From positions 1 through 59,611 of the forward strand of contig CAJUMF010000024.1 in NCBI GenBank assembly GCA_910586965.1: 59,611 nt of DNA, read 5' to 3'. Source of the stretch: an uncultured Dorea sp. GTDB lineage: Bacteria; Bacillota; Clostridia; Lachnospirales; Lachnospiraceae. The number at the start of each line of letters is the position of its first letter. The first letter of the stretch is position 1. The notes beneath the pieces were generated by a model, which did no database searches, was not told where the DNA came from, and saw nothing but the letters and a program-made list of their open reading frames with translations. The position numbers were made by a program, and so were the translations under genes. This document shows positions 1 through 8,910 of the stretch, in pieces.

Positions 1-174
1 ATCCGAGAAAATGAGACAGAACAGGTATCGAAACACTTCGATTACCGGAATCCCTTTTGCTTTTCCGGCATTACATTTGAAAAGAAGTTTCCCAATTTGG
101 AATTGGGTCATAAAATTTGTGACAGAGTTAGAAATCTCATTCCCGTTTTCAGCATTATATGGTATACTTGACAT
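1..174 (-). mobile_element. IS transposase, N-terminal 58 residues (cut by window edge)
   Basis: Reading leftward from the ATG at 174, an open frame of 58 codons runs to the window edge. The protein begins MSSIPYNAENGNEISNSV and continues with an FQIGKLLFKCNAGKAKG stretch and a FRYLFCLIFSD stretch. This matches my memory of the N-terminus of IS4-type (DDE) transposases common in Firmicutes; the catalytic DDE domain would lie off the window. A good AAGGAG ribosome site sits just upstream on the minus strand. The IS end and its inverted repeat are expected between about 180 and 270, but I cannot place them. The family assignment is recall, not a search. Confidence 0.6.
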
Positions 175-276
175 GGCATAAATCTCCTTGCTGTGTGATT
201 GTTCTTCGCAATTCAATTATACCATCAAGTGTAGGTTTGTGCCTTTTTTATGGACTAAAGTATTGATTTTTCAAGG

Positions 277-477
277 TTGGGCACACCAATTGATGTGGGA
301 AGTTTGAGTTATGTATTAGTAACCAGGGAGGGGCTTTCAGCGTTGCCTTATGGCGTGGAAGAAATTTATGGGATTCGTTCATCGGGGAAATATGGTGGAT
401 TAAAGCCCCTATATCATGAAATGTACCAACTGTATGCCGATAAGCAAGTTATAATATATGGGAGGTCAGCAGTATGA
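277..477 (+). pseudogene. unrecognised gene remnant ahead of the AlbA_2 gene
   Basis: A 66-codon frame opens just after an in-frame stop at 256-258. Its only nearby start is a TTG with no properly spaced ribosome site. It ends in an ATGA overlap with the next gene, so the two were probably cotranslated. It lies directly beside the IS transposase fragment, so it is probably the 3' end of a gene whose front was displaced by the IS. In comparable type I restriction operons the gene here would be hsdS or another accessory gene, but I see no HsdS features and do not recognise the protein. Confidence 0.4.
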
Positions 478-1706
478 CGATTGAAGAAATTGTTCATAGT
501 GAGTCCAAAAATGTAGAATTTAAGATGATGATTCCGAAAGATTCGGAGAAATATACAAAGTCTGTTGTTGCATTTGCCAATACGCAAGGCGGCAAATTGA
601 TTTTTGGCGTGGATGATAAAACCAGAAAAACTACCGGAATAGATGAAGACGAGCTGTTTAAGATGATGGATAGTATTTCTAATGCAATATCGGATTCCTG
701 CATACCTCAGATTGTTCCCAATATTGAACCTCAGACTGTAGATAGGAAAACAGTAATCGTTGTGACTGTCACACCGGGAGCAAACAGACCTTATTATTTG
801 AAATCAAAGGGGAAGGATACGGGAACTTATATCCGGGTTGCCGGAACATCCAGACCTGCCAATGCGGAGAAAATCAAGGAATTGGAGATGGAGGGTGCAA
901 GGATTTACTGGGATGAGCTGACGTGCATAGGATATAAGGTTACCGAAAATGCAGTGAAAAAATTATGTAGCGACATCGTAAGATTCAGAAGTGAAATGGG
1001 GCTGCCTGAACGGGATGTAACCATCACGCAGCTTATGAATTGGAAACTTCTGAAAAGTGAGAATGATTCCCCGATGGCATCCAATGCGTTTGTGTTAATG
1101 ACATCGGACTATTTCCCGTTTTCCAAGACCCAATGTGCTGTATTTAAGGGAACGGAGCGAACTGTATTTCTTGATAAGCGGGAATTTTCAGGCCCGATTT
1201 ATAAGCAGATTGCAGACGCGACAGATTTTGTGCTGCGTAATATCCGCCTTGGCTCGGTGATTGATGGTCTGGTTCGAAGAGAATCCTATGAACTGCCAGT
1301 AGAGGCAATCAGGGAAATGATTGTGAATGCCCATTGTCATCGTAATCTGGCAGATGATTCCTGCGTCCAGGTGGCAATCTATGATGACAGATTGGAAGTG
1401 TCCTCACCGGGAGGGCTTTATAATGGGCTTACCTATGAGGAGCTTATGAATGGACATTCCAAGATTCGTAACAGGGCAGTTGCGAATGTATTGAACAAGA
1501 TGGGTTTTGTGGAGTCATGGGGAACCGGAGTGAAAAGGATTCTTGGCGCTGCTGAAAGCTATGGACTTCCTGTGCCAAGGTTTGAAGTTTATGACGATAT
1601 GTTCCGGGTAAACCTTTTTCGAAATGTTTTTTCAATAGAAGAGCAAATAAGCATCGGAGAAACATCGGAGAAACATCGGAGAAACATCGGAGAAACATCG
1701 GAGTAA
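474..1706 (+). CDS. AlbA_2 / divergent AAA-4 putative ATP-binding regulator, C-terminus truncated by repeat
   Basis: The 410-residue protein starts with an AlbA_2 (Schlafen-type) nucleic-acid binding domain over roughly residues 5-125 (ESKNVEFK start, FANTQGGKLIFGVDD). A GHKL-like HATPase_c_4 region follows over about residues 270-390 (REMIVNAHCHRN, then GTGVKRI). This family is common inside type I restriction operons between hsdS and hsdR, and hsdR follows here. The frame ends inside an 11-bp tandem repeat, giving an odd tail IGETSEKHRRNIGETSE. Family members usually finish with a winged helix; such a helix is present downstream in another frame (1705-1908). Start is the ATG overlapping the upstream stop. 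Function (transcriptional or restriction control) is inferred. Confidence 0.8.
   Translation: MTIEEIVHSESKNVEFKMMIPKDSEKYTKSVVAFANTQGGKLIFGVDDKTRKTTGIDEDELFKMMDSISNAISDSCIPQIVPNIEPQTVDRKTVIVVTVTPGANRPYYLKSKGKDTGTYIRVAGTSRPANAEKIKELEMEGARIYWDELTCIGYKVTENAVKKLCSDIVRFRSEMGLPERDVTITQLMNWKLLKSENDSPMASNAFVLMTSDYFPFSKTQCAVFKGTERTVFLDKREFSGPIYKQIADATDFVLRNIRLGSVIDGLVRRESYELPVEAIREMIVNAHCHRNLADDSCVQVAIYDDRLEVSSPGGLYNGLTYEELMNGHSKIRNRAVANVLNKMGFVESWGTGVKRILGAAESYGLPVPRFEVYDDMFRVNLFRNVFSIEEQISIGETSEKHRRNIGETSE
1653..1703 (+). repeat. 11-bp tandem repeat, 4.6 copies, out of register with codons
   Basis: The unit ATCGGAGAAAC is repeated exactly at 1653-1663, 1664-1674, 1675-1685 and 1686-1696, followed by a 7-base partial copy ending at 1703. 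Eleven is not a multiple of three, so each copy gained or lost changes the reading frame downstream. With the present number the frame hits TAA at 1704-1706. One more copy (or two fewer) would read into the winged-helix frame; one fewer copy would end at 1721-1723. All three frames are open through the array. Confidence 0.95.
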
Positions 1707-1908
1707 ATCTGAGTATAAATTAAACGGTACACAGGAACAGATACTTGAATTGCTATCGCAAGATGCGGGGCTTTCAGCTAAGAAGATGGCGGAAATGATA
1801 GGTATTTCGAGCAGGAATATTGAATCTAATATCAAAAAATTAAAAAAATCAGGGTTGCTCCTTCGTCATGGTTCACCGAAGAAAGGGTATTGGGAAATAG
1901 TAAATTAG
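1705..1908 (+). pseudogene. out-of-frame winged-helix C-terminal domain of the AlbA_2 protein
   Basis: In the frame starting at 1705 an open stretch reads SEYKLNGTQEQILELL, then AKKMAEMIGISSRNIESNIK, then KSGLLLRHGS and GYWEIVN before the TAG at 1906-1908. This is a typical winged helix-turn-helix like those ending AlbA_2/ATPase regulators. It lacks a start codon with a ribosome site of its own, so it is probably expressed only as a fusion with the upstream gene when the repeat copy number allows. It could also reflect a fixed mutation or an assembly copy-number error. Confidence 0.75.
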
Positions 1909-2079
1909 AAAAATGGCAAATGTAAAGAAAGTAAAGAATTCTAAGAAAGTCGGTGATTACGTGGAAGTTGCTAAATTATCAAGTAACCTGAAATATTAAC
2001 AAATAACATGATAATCTAAAAAAAGTGCAAAAATTGCAAAAATGTTCCAACACTTTAGTACATTAGAAGGAGAAGAAAA

Positions 2080-5055
2080 ATGCCGGAATTAGAGTCTATG
2101 ATAGAAAGCAAATTGATTGAGCAATTAGTTTACGGGGATTCTCAATGGACATACAGGGCTGACTTAAAAACGGAAGAGGATTTGTGGGAAAATTTTAAGT
2201 ACATCCTTGAGCAGAATAATAAGGACAGGTTAAGCGGAGAACTTCTATCAGAGGCGGGGTTCGAGCAGGTCAAGAACCAACTGCAGTTTTCTTCCTTCTA
2301 TAAAGCCGGCGAATGGCTGGTTGGAGAGAACGGGAAGGTTTTAGTGCATGTCCAAAGGGGAACAGAGCGTCTGCATCTTGTGGTAATGAATCATGAGCAT
2401 ATCGCAGGTGGTAGCAGTGTTTATGAGGTCATCAACCAATACAGCGCGTTAAAGACGGATGATAACAAAGCCCCGGCAAGAGACCGAAGATTTGACGTTA
2501 CTCTTTTGATTAATGGGTTGCCCATGATTCATATAGAGCTGAAGAACCGGCAGTATTCTTATATGGATGGCTTTTGGCAGATTAAAAAATATATTGGCGA
2601 GGGGAAGTTTACCGGGATTTTCTCTGCTGTCCAGATGTTTGTCATCAGCAATGGCGTGAATACAAAGTATTTTTCTGCCGTCAGTGATATGGAGCTGAAT
2701 CCGAAATTCATCAGCGGATGGCTGGATAAAGACAATAACCCGGTGACGGATTACATAGATTTTGCGAAGAGTGTGCTGCGTATACCTCAGGCTCACGAGA
2801 TGATTGCAAGATATACCGTATTAGACGAAGAAGCTAAACGGCTGATCTTGCTGCGTCCATATCAGATACATGCCATAGAATCCATAAGAGAGGCGTCGAA
2901 GACCGGGCAGTCTGGTTTTGTGTGGCATACGACCGGCTCCGGGAAGACATTGACCTCGTATAAAGCGACAAGAAATCTTTTGATGGATATCCCGGCTCTG
3001 GATAAAGCAATCTTTTTGATTGACAGGAAAGATTTGGATACGCAGACGACGATGGCATTTCAGGCATATGCCAATAAAGACCTGATTGATGTTGACAAGA
3101 CGGAAAATGTGGACGATCTGAAGAAAAAATTAAAGTCCGATGACAGGCAGGTCATTGTGACGACCATTCAAAAATTGCACAGGCTGATTACATGGAAATT
3201 AAAAGAGGATACCCTAGAATATAAAAAGATAAAGAATCTGAAAATCGCTTTTGTTGTGGACGAGTGTCATCGGGCGGTCACCCCGGGCACGAAGAGGGAG
3301 CTGGGGAGATTCTTTGGCAATTCCTTGTGGTTCGGCTTTACCGGGACTCCGAGATTTGCGGAGAACCCTTATCCGCAGCTTGGGGATCTGCCCCGCACGA
3401 CGGAAGAACTGTACGGAAAAGTTCTGCACAAATATACGATACAAAACGCGATTCATGATAATGCCGTGCTTGGCTTTCAGGTAGAGCATAACGGGCCTAA
3501 GAATGTTATGGACGAGACAGACGGCAGTGTATATGAAAATGAAACACATATGCTAAAAGTATTGGATGTCATTTTGAACAAGTCCTATCACAAACTGGGC
3601 TTTCAGAATGGAAAAGGAAAGACCTATGAGGCGCTGCTTACCACGCGCTCAATCCAAATGGCACAGAGGTATTATGAACTGCTGGCGCGGGTCAAGAATG
3701 GGGAGACATCGCTTAAAATTGACGAAAAGATAAAACAAGTGCTCCCGGATTTCCCAAAGTTTGCGATTACCTATTCGGTGTCTGAAAATGAAGAAGGTTC
3801 TCTTGTGAATCAGCAGAAAATGCAAGGCTCGCTTGATGATTACAATAATATGTTCGGCACAACATACGAGCTCTCCCAGATTCAGGGATATAATGCGAAC
3901 CTGAACAAAAGACTTGCCAGAAAAGATGCGAAATTCCAAAGCAGGAACGAGCAGCTTGATCTTGTAATTGTGGTGGACCGCCTGCTGACTGGCTTTGATG
4001 CCCCGTGTATGTCCGCGATTTTTATTGACAGACAGCCGATGGGGCCGCATGACCTGATTCAGGCGTTTTCAAGAACGAACCGTATTTATGATAAAAATAA
4101 AGCTTATGGGCAGATTGTCACCTTCCAGGCACCGGTTCTTTTTAAGAAATGCGTGGATGATGCTGTAAAATTATATTCTGCGGGCGGCACGAAAGAAGCG
4201 CTTTTGGCCGAATGGGATGAGGTCTGTCCTGCATTTAAAAAGGCTCTTGCGGCACTCCGGGTTTCGGCGCAGACACCGTCGGAAGTTCCCGGCATGTCTT
4301 TGAAAGAAAAAAAGATGTTTGTAAAAATCTTCCAGAGCTTTGACAAATTGTTTGCCCAATTGAAATCATTTTCAAATTATGAGGAGGAAATGCTTTCCGA
4401 ATATGGGATTACAGAAGAGGAATATATAGATTATGCAGGGCATTACCGGAACGTGCTGGAAGAGATAGAGAATGAAAAGCCGGATGCGGGAGAAGAAGAC
4501 CCGGATACGCCGGAAGTCGATCCGGATTATGAACTGATGGCATACAGCAATACGAAGATTGACTATGAGTATATCATCAATCTGATCCAGAATATTGTTA
4601 CACCGAACGATGACGCGGCGGATATATCTCCGGAGGAAAGGCAGCGGAAGATTGATGAAGTAAAACAGTATGTGGAGGAACTCCGCAGGGAAAATCCAAA
4701 GGTTGCAGATATTATGTCCAATCTGATTTGTAAAATCGAGTCGGACGAGGACAAATACAGAGGCAAGTCGATTCTCAACATTGTCGAAAATACGAAATTG
4801 GATTGTATTGAAAAAGTAATCACGGATTTCTGCGTCACATGGTATGCATCCAAGGAGGATGTGATGTATGCTGCAACGCATTACAGAGACGGTGGGATCC
4901 CGAATGAAAGCGCGATCAAGGCGACGGTGGATTATGCGGGCTATAAGGCGGAGCGGGAAAGAGCATTGCCGAAGTTTAAGTATTATACACAGATGATGGC
5001 AGAGTTAAGGGACACTTTGGATAAAGAAATCAAACCGCTTATTCAAAACAACTGA
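2080..5055 (+). CDS. hsdR: type I restriction enzyme R subunit (HsdR)
   Basis: The 991-residue protein is a full-length HsdR, the motor and nuclease subunit that needs HsdM and HsdS to cut DNA. An N-terminal PD-(D/E)xK nuclease shows D139 followed by E153-L-K155. The superfamily 2 helicase core shows Walker A TTGSGKT at 284-290, DECH at 394-397, TGTPR near 421-425 and QAFSRTNR near 661. A helical C-terminal region with an acidic linker (about 806-820) follows. Start has a GGAGAAG site ahead. Neither hsdM nor hsdS is in the window, so the enzyme is either an orphan or depends on genes left of the IS fragment. Confidence 0.93.
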   Translation: MPELESMIESKLIEQLVYGDSQWTYRADLKTEEDLWENFKYILEQNNKDRLSGELLSEAGFEQVKNQLQFSSFYKAGEWLVGENGKVLVHVQRGTERLHLVVMNHEHIAGGSSVYEVINQYSALKTDDNKAPARDRRFDVTLLINGLPMIHIELKNRQYSYMDGFWQIKKYIGEGKFTGIFSAVQMFVISNGVNTKYFSAVSDMELNPKFISGWLDKDNNPVTDYIDFAKSVLRIPQAHEMIARYTVLDEEAKRLILLRPYQIHAIESIREASKTGQSGFVWHTTGSGKTLTSYKATRNLLMDIPALDKAIFLIDRKDLDTQTTMAFQAYANKDLIDVDKTENVDDLKKKLKSDDRQVIVTTIQKLHRLITWKLKEDTLEYKKIKNLKIAFVVDECHRAVTPGTKRELGRFFGNSLWFGFTGTPRFAENPYPQLGDLPRTTEELYGKVLHKYTIQNAIHDNAVLGFQVEHNGPKNVMDETDGSVYENETHMLKVLDVILNKSYHKLGFQNGKGKTYEALLTTRSIQMAQRYYELLARVKNGETSLKIDEKIKQVLPDFPKFAITYSVSENEEGSLVNQQKMQGSLDDYNNMFGTTYELSQIQGYNANLNKRLARKDAKFQSRNEQLDLVIVVDRLLTGFDAPCMSAIFIDRQPMGPHDLIQAFSRTNRIYDKNKAYGQIVTFQAPVLFKKCVDDAVKLYSAGGTKEALLAEWDEVCPAFKKALAALRVSAQTPSEVPGMSLKEKKMFVKIFQSFDKLFAQLKSFSNYEEEMLSEYGITEEEYIDYAGHYRNVLEEIENEKPDAGEEDPDTPEVDPDYELMAYSNTKIDYEYIINLIQNIVTPNDDAADISPEERQRKIDEVKQYVEELRRENPKVADIMSNLICKIESDEDKYRGKSILNIVENTKLDCIEKVITDFCVTWYASKEDVMYAATHYRDGGIPNESAIKATVDYAGYKAERERALPKFKYYTQMMAELRDTLDKEIKPLIQNN

Positions 5056-5124
5056 AGTAAACATGTATTGACATTTTCGGAGAAATCTAGTAAAGTTTTA
5101 TGTGTAAAACAAAATATTGCAAAC

Positions 5125-5229
5125 TTTCTCTTATTCAGAGCAGTGGAGATACAAAGGATCTGTGAAGCTGCGGCAACCCCCAGACGCGGGAAGGTGCCAA
5201 CCTGAGCGAGATATCGAACAATAAGAGGA
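5125..5229 (+). promoter_or_regulatory. SAM-I (S-box) riboswitch
   Basis: The closing P1 helix is visible as CTCTTAT (5128-5134) pairing with ATAAGAG (5221-5227). Between the arms lie S-box landmarks: CAGAGCAGTGGAGA, CTGTGAAGCTGCGGCAACC and AAGGTGCCAACCTGAGC. An intrinsic terminator follows at 5251-5277 and metK begins at 5384. This is the usual arrangement in which bound S-adenosylmethionine favours termination and so limits synthesis of its own synthetase. Confidence 0.93.
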
Positions 5230-5250
5230 TTGGTTTATGAGAATATAAAA

Positions 5251-5277
5251 CAGTCCGCTTTGTGCGGGCTGTTTTTT
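5251..5277 (+). terminator. riboswitch-controlled terminator upstream of metK
   Basis: Stem CAGTCCGC (5251-5258) pairs with GCGGGCTG (5264-5271) with one G-T pair, followed by a run of six T. It is the expression platform of the SAM-I element. About 105 bases separate it from the metK start, a rather long leader. Confidence 0.85.
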
Positions 5278-5383
5278 AAGTAAAAGGCAGGAGCGCAGAC
5301 TTTTTCCTGTAACCAATTTCTGTAAGAGAAAGGATGCTAAAGGGGCGTAAGGTACGTCTCTTTCGGTATGAAAGGAGAAGAAA

Positions 5384-6574
5384 ATGGAAAAACGATTATT
5401 TACTTCAGAATCCGTAACAGAGGGGCATCCGGATAAGATGTGCGACCAGATATCCGATGCAATCCTGGATGCGCTTATGGCGCAGGACCCCATGAGCCGG
5501 GTGGCTTGCGAGACAAGCACGACGACAGGACTTGTGCTTGTGATGGGCGAGATTACGACGAAAGCGTATGTGGATATCCAGAAAATCGTGCGCGATACGA
5601 TTAAAGAGATTGGATATACCCGCGCAAAATATGGATTTGACGCGGAGACCTGCGGGGTCATCACAGCGATTGACGAGCAGTCCAGCGATATTGCCATGGG
5701 CGTTGACAAGGCGCTTGAGGCGAAAGAGAATAAGATGTCCGAAGAGGAGATTGCGGCAATCGGCGCAGGCGACCAGGGAATGATGTTCGGCTATGCATCC
5801 AATGAGACTCCGGAGCTTATGCCGTATCCGATCTCACTGGCGCATAAACTGGCAATTAAGCTTACCGAGGTCCGCAAAGACGGGACTCTTACCTATTTGA
5901 GACCGGACGGGAAGACACAGGTTACGGTAGAGTACGACGAGAACGGCACTCCGAAACGGCTGGATGCGGTAGTGCTCTCGACCCAGCATGACCCGGATGT
6001 GAGCCAGGAGCAGATTCACGAGGATATTAAGAAATATGTGTTTGACGCGGTGATTCCTGAGGGAATGGTAGATGAGAACACGAAATTTTTCATCAATCCT
6101 ACCGGGCGTTTTGTAATCGGCGGGCCTCACGGCGACAGCGGGCTTACCGGACGCAAGATTATCGTAGATACATACGGCGGGATGGCGCGCCACGGCGGCG
6201 GGGCGTTTTCCGGAAAGGACTGTACAAAGGTTGACCGTTCGGCAGCATATGCCGCGCGCTATGTGGCGAAGAACATCGTGGCGGCAGGACTGGCGGACAA
6301 ATGCGAGATTCAGCTTTCCTACGCAATCGGCGTTGCAAACCCGACTTCCGTTATGGTGGACACTTTTGGCACAGGAAAGGTAACTGATGAAAAACTGGTG
6401 GAGATCATCCGGGAGAATTTTGACCTAAGGCCGGCAGGAATCATCAAGATGCTAGACCTCAGAAGGCCAATCTATAAGCAGACGGCTGCTTACGGACACT
6501 TCGGGCGCACGGATGTTGAGCTGCCCTGGGAGAAGGTGGACAAAGCTGAGGCGCTGAAGGGGTATTTGGCATAA
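5384..6574 (+). CDS. metK: S-adenosylmethionine synthetase
   Basis: The 396-residue enzyme makes S-adenosylmethionine from methionine and ATP in the cytoplasm. Signatures are GHPDK at residues 14-18, GAGDQGMMFGYA near 127 and the glycine-rich GGGAFSGKD near 271. Length is normal for the family. The ATG follows a GGAGAAG site. It stands alone, under the SAM-I riboswitch upstream and with a terminator at 6612-6638. Confidence 0.98.
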   Translation: MEKRLFTSESVTEGHPDKMCDQISDAILDALMAQDPMSRVACETSTTTGLVLVMGEITTKAYVDIQKIVRDTIKEIGYTRAKYGFDAETCGVITAIDEQSSDIAMGVDKALEAKENKMSEEEIAAIGAGDQGMMFGYASNETPELMPYPISLAHKLAIKLTEVRKDGTLTYLRPDGKTQVTVEYDENGTPKRLDAVVLSTQHDPDVSQEQIHEDIKKYVFDAVIPEGMVDENTKFFINPTGRFVIGGPHGDSGLTGRKIIVDTYGGMARHGGGAFSGKDCTKVDRSAAYAARYVAKNIVAAGLADKCEIQLSYAIGVANPTSVMVDTFGTGKVTDEKLVEIIRENFDLRPAGIIKMLDLRRPIYKQTAAYGHFGRTDVELPWEKVDKAEALKGYLA

Positions 6575-6611
6575 GACGGCTTGTTTTATAGAAATTTTAT
6601 AAATATTTATG

Positions 6612-6638
6612 GGCGCTTTGGTGTGAAGCGCCTTTTTT
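6612..6638 (+). terminator. intrinsic terminator after metK
   Basis: GGCGCTT (6612-6618) pairs with AAGCGCC (6626-6632), then six T. It closes the metK transcript. Confidence 0.85.
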
Positions 6639-6640
6639 CG

Positions 6641-6649
6641 TGCTATACT
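6641..6649 (+). promoter_or_regulatory. extended -10 promoter for the two-component genes
   Basis: TGCTATACT (extended -10, TGnTATACT) sits 37 bases ahead of the kinase start, immediately after the metK terminator. No good -35 is visible, which suits an extended -10 promoter. Confidence 0.45.
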
Positions 6650-6685
6650 TTTTTGTAAGATGAGATTTGTTTCGGAGGATGGTTT

Positions 6686-8182
6686 ATGAAGTTGAGAAAC
6701 CGGCTTTTGATTGCATTCTTGACAGTTACGATCATACCGATTATTTTGTCGGTCACACTGATTGGTGTATTTGCCAAAGTACAGCTTGGAGCGATTGATA
6801 AGACTTATGGGATCAGCGGAACGACGGTAGAATCCCTGTCGAATTCTACGGAAGTACTTGCGAGACTGGCAGAAAAGCCGTATCGTGAACTAAGGCAGAT
6901 GGTGAAAGACAGTCCGCAGTATATGGAGGATGCAACTTATCTGAAAGAGTTTAATCAGAGACTTAAAGAGAAAAAAACGTATCTTCTCGTGCGGAAGGAA
7001 GATACGATTATTTTCATCGGAGCAGATTCTGATGAAGTAGAGCATGTGATCGGGAGACTTCCGCGTTATGGAGAGGCAGATACTTCGTTTGAAAAAGTGA
7101 CTTATTTCGGCGGTGATGCACAATCGCTGGTAAGGCAGATAGACTTTCATTATCTGGACGGTGAGAAAGGAAGCGCGTTTATTGTTACGGATGTCAGTAA
7201 TATGATTCCGGAAGTGGAACAGTTTTTCATTGATATGCTTTTTAGTATCATTATCGTGTTGATCTTAAGTGCGTGCCTTCTGGTGGTTTGGATCTATCGG
7301 GGAGTTATGGGACCGCTTAAGAAGATGCGGGCGGCGACGGAAAATATCAAGGAAGGCAATCTTGACTTTGAACTTTGTCCGGAGGCGGATGATGAGTTGG
7401 GACAGCTCTGTATGGATCTTGAGGATATGCGCAAGCGCCTTAAGAGCAATGCGGAGGAGAAGGTTGCGTTCGACAGAGAGAATAAGGAGCTTATCAGCAA
7501 TATTTCCCATGACCTTAAGACGCCAGTTACGGCGATCAAGGGTTATGCGGAAGGGATTATGGACGGCGTGGCGGATACACCGGAAAAGATGGAGAGATAT
7601 ATCCGTACTATTTATAATAAGGCGGAAGAGATGGACACGCTTATCAATGAGCTGACTTTTTATTCAAAGATTGACACGAACAGGATTCCGTATAATTTTA
7701 ATATTATATCAGTTAATGAGTATTTTAATGACTGTGCAGAGGATCTTTCTCTGGAATTGGAGTCGAAAAATGTAGAATTTGGTTTTTTTAATTATGTAGA
7801 TAAAGGAATCAAAGTCATAGCAGATGCAGAGCAGATCAAGCGGGTTGTTCATAATATTGTCAACAATTCGTTAAAATATATGGATAAACCGAAGGCGAAG
7901 ATAAATCTGCGGGTGAAAGATGTGGGTGATTTTATCCAGGTAGAGCTGGAGGACAATGGAAAAGGGATTGCGGCCAAGGATCTGCCGAATATCTTTGACC
8001 GGTTTTACCGTTCGGATGCTTCGCGCAATTCGTCAAAGGGCGGAAGCGGCATCGGACTTTCAATTGTGAAGAAGATCATCGAGGAGCACGGAGGGAAGAT
8101 CTGGGCGACGAGCAGGGAAGAGACAGGGACGACGATGTATTTTGTCCTTAGAAAATATCAGGAGGTGCCGGTAAATGAGTAA
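6686..8182 (+). CDS. membrane sensor histidine kinase
   Basis: The 498-residue kinase has an N-terminal membrane segment (about residues 7-29), an extracytoplasmic sensor region (30-178), a second membrane segment (about 180-205), a HAMP linker, a HisKA domain with the phospho-accepting H275 in SHDLKTP, and a C-terminal ATPase with N-box (IVNNSLKY), G1 (DNGKG) and G2 (GGSGIGLS) motifs. The response regulator gene starts inside its last codons, so the two are cotranslated. The ligand is unknown; a PhoR-like role is possible because a PhoP-type box lies 1.5 kb downstream. Confidence 0.92.
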   Translation: MKLRNRLLIAFLTVTIIPIILSVTLIGVFAKVQLGAIDKTYGISGTTVESLSNSTEVLARLAEKPYRELRQMVKDSPQYMEDATYLKEFNQRLKEKKTYLLVRKEDTIIFIGADSDEVEHVIGRLPRYGEADTSFEKVTYFGGDAQSLVRQIDFHYLDGEKGSAFIVTDVSNMIPEVEQFFIDMLFSIIIVLILSACLLVVWIYRGVMGPLKKMRAATENIKEGNLDFELCPEADDELGQLCMDLEDMRKRLKSNAEEKVAFDRENKELISNISHDLKTPVTAIKGYAEGIMDGVADTPEKMERYIRTIYNKAEEMDTLINELTFYSKIDTNRIPYNFNIISVNEYFNDCAEDLSLELESKNVEFGFFNYVDKGIKVIADAEQIKRVVHNIVNNSLKYMDKPKAKINLRVKDVGDFIQVELEDNGKGIAAKDLPNIFDRFYRSDASRNSSKGGSGIGLSIVKKIIEEHGGKIWATSREETGTTMYFVLRKYQEVPVNE

Positions 8183-8864
8183 GATTTTGATTGTAGAAGA
8201 CGAAGAGTCGATTGCTGATCTTGAGAAGGATTATCTGGAGTTGAGCGGTTTTAAGGTCGAGGTGGCTAATGATGGGCAGAGCGGGCTTCATAAGGCTTTG
8301 AAGGAGAATTATGATTTATTCATTCTGGATCTTATGCTTCCGGGAGTGGACGGGTTCGATATCTGCAGACAAGTGAGAGAGGAGAAGAATACGCCCATTA
8401 TCATGGTGTCGGCGAAAAAAGACGATATTGACAAGATACGGGGATTAGGACTTGGGGCAGATGATTATATGACGAAGCCATTTAGCCCCAGCGAGCTTGT
8501 GGCGCGGGTGAAAGCGCATCTGGCGCGCTATGACCGTCTGACCGGAAGCGCGGCGCAGAAGAATAAGGTGATTGAGATCCGTGGGTTAAAGATTGATACA
8601 ACGGCGAGACGTGTGTGGATCAATGAAGAAGAGAAGACTTTCACGACGAAGGAATTTGACCTTCTTACTTTCCTTGCCAGTCATCCGAATCATGTGTACA
8701 CAAAAGAAGAACTATTTCGTGAGATTTGGGATATGGAGTCGATCGGTGACATTGCCACGGTTACCGTACACATCAAAAAGATACGCGAGAAGGTAGAGAT
8801 GGATACGTCCAATCCGCAGTATATCGAGACGATATGGGGCGTGGGCTACAGATTTAAAGTATAG
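8175..8864 (+). CDS. OmpR/PhoB-family response regulator
   Basis: The 229-residue regulator has a receiver domain with acidic pocket E8-D9, phospho-accepting D52 in FILDLMLPG, and the conserved lysine in YMTKPF. A linker leads to a C-terminal winged helix (about 130-229) ending in GVGYRFKV, the OmpR/PhoB signature. It overlaps the kinase gene by 8 bases. Regulators of this class bind tandem repeats with 10-11 bp spacing; such repeats occur at 9718-9746. Confidence 0.95.
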   Translation: MSKILIVEDEESIADLEKDYLELSGFKVEVANDGQSGLHKALKENYDLFILDLMLPGVDGFDICRQVREEKNTPIIMVSAKKDDIDKIRGLGLGADDYMTKPFSPSELVARVKAHLARYDRLTGSAAQKNKVIEIRGLKIDTTARRVWINEEEKTFTTKEFDLLTFLASHPNHVYTKEELFREIWDMESIGDIATVTVHIKKIREKVEMDTSNPQYIETIWGVGYRFKV

Positions 8865-8910
8865 GTAATGTATAGTGCCATGGAAGACAAATAGCAGGCA
8901 GGGGTTAAAG

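Noticed and set aside
1653..1703. Short repeat array considered as CRISPR
   Set aside because: Units are contiguous with no spacers and lie in a coding frame.
1913..1999. 28-codon frame MANVKKVKNSKKVGDYVEVA between the winged helix and hsdR
   Set aside because: Weak ribosome site and very lysine-rich; position after the switch is suggestive but nothing supports it as a gene.
5131..5709. 192-codon minus-strand frame over the riboswitch and metK start
   Set aside because: Antisense to a known riboswitch and metK; no recognisable protein.
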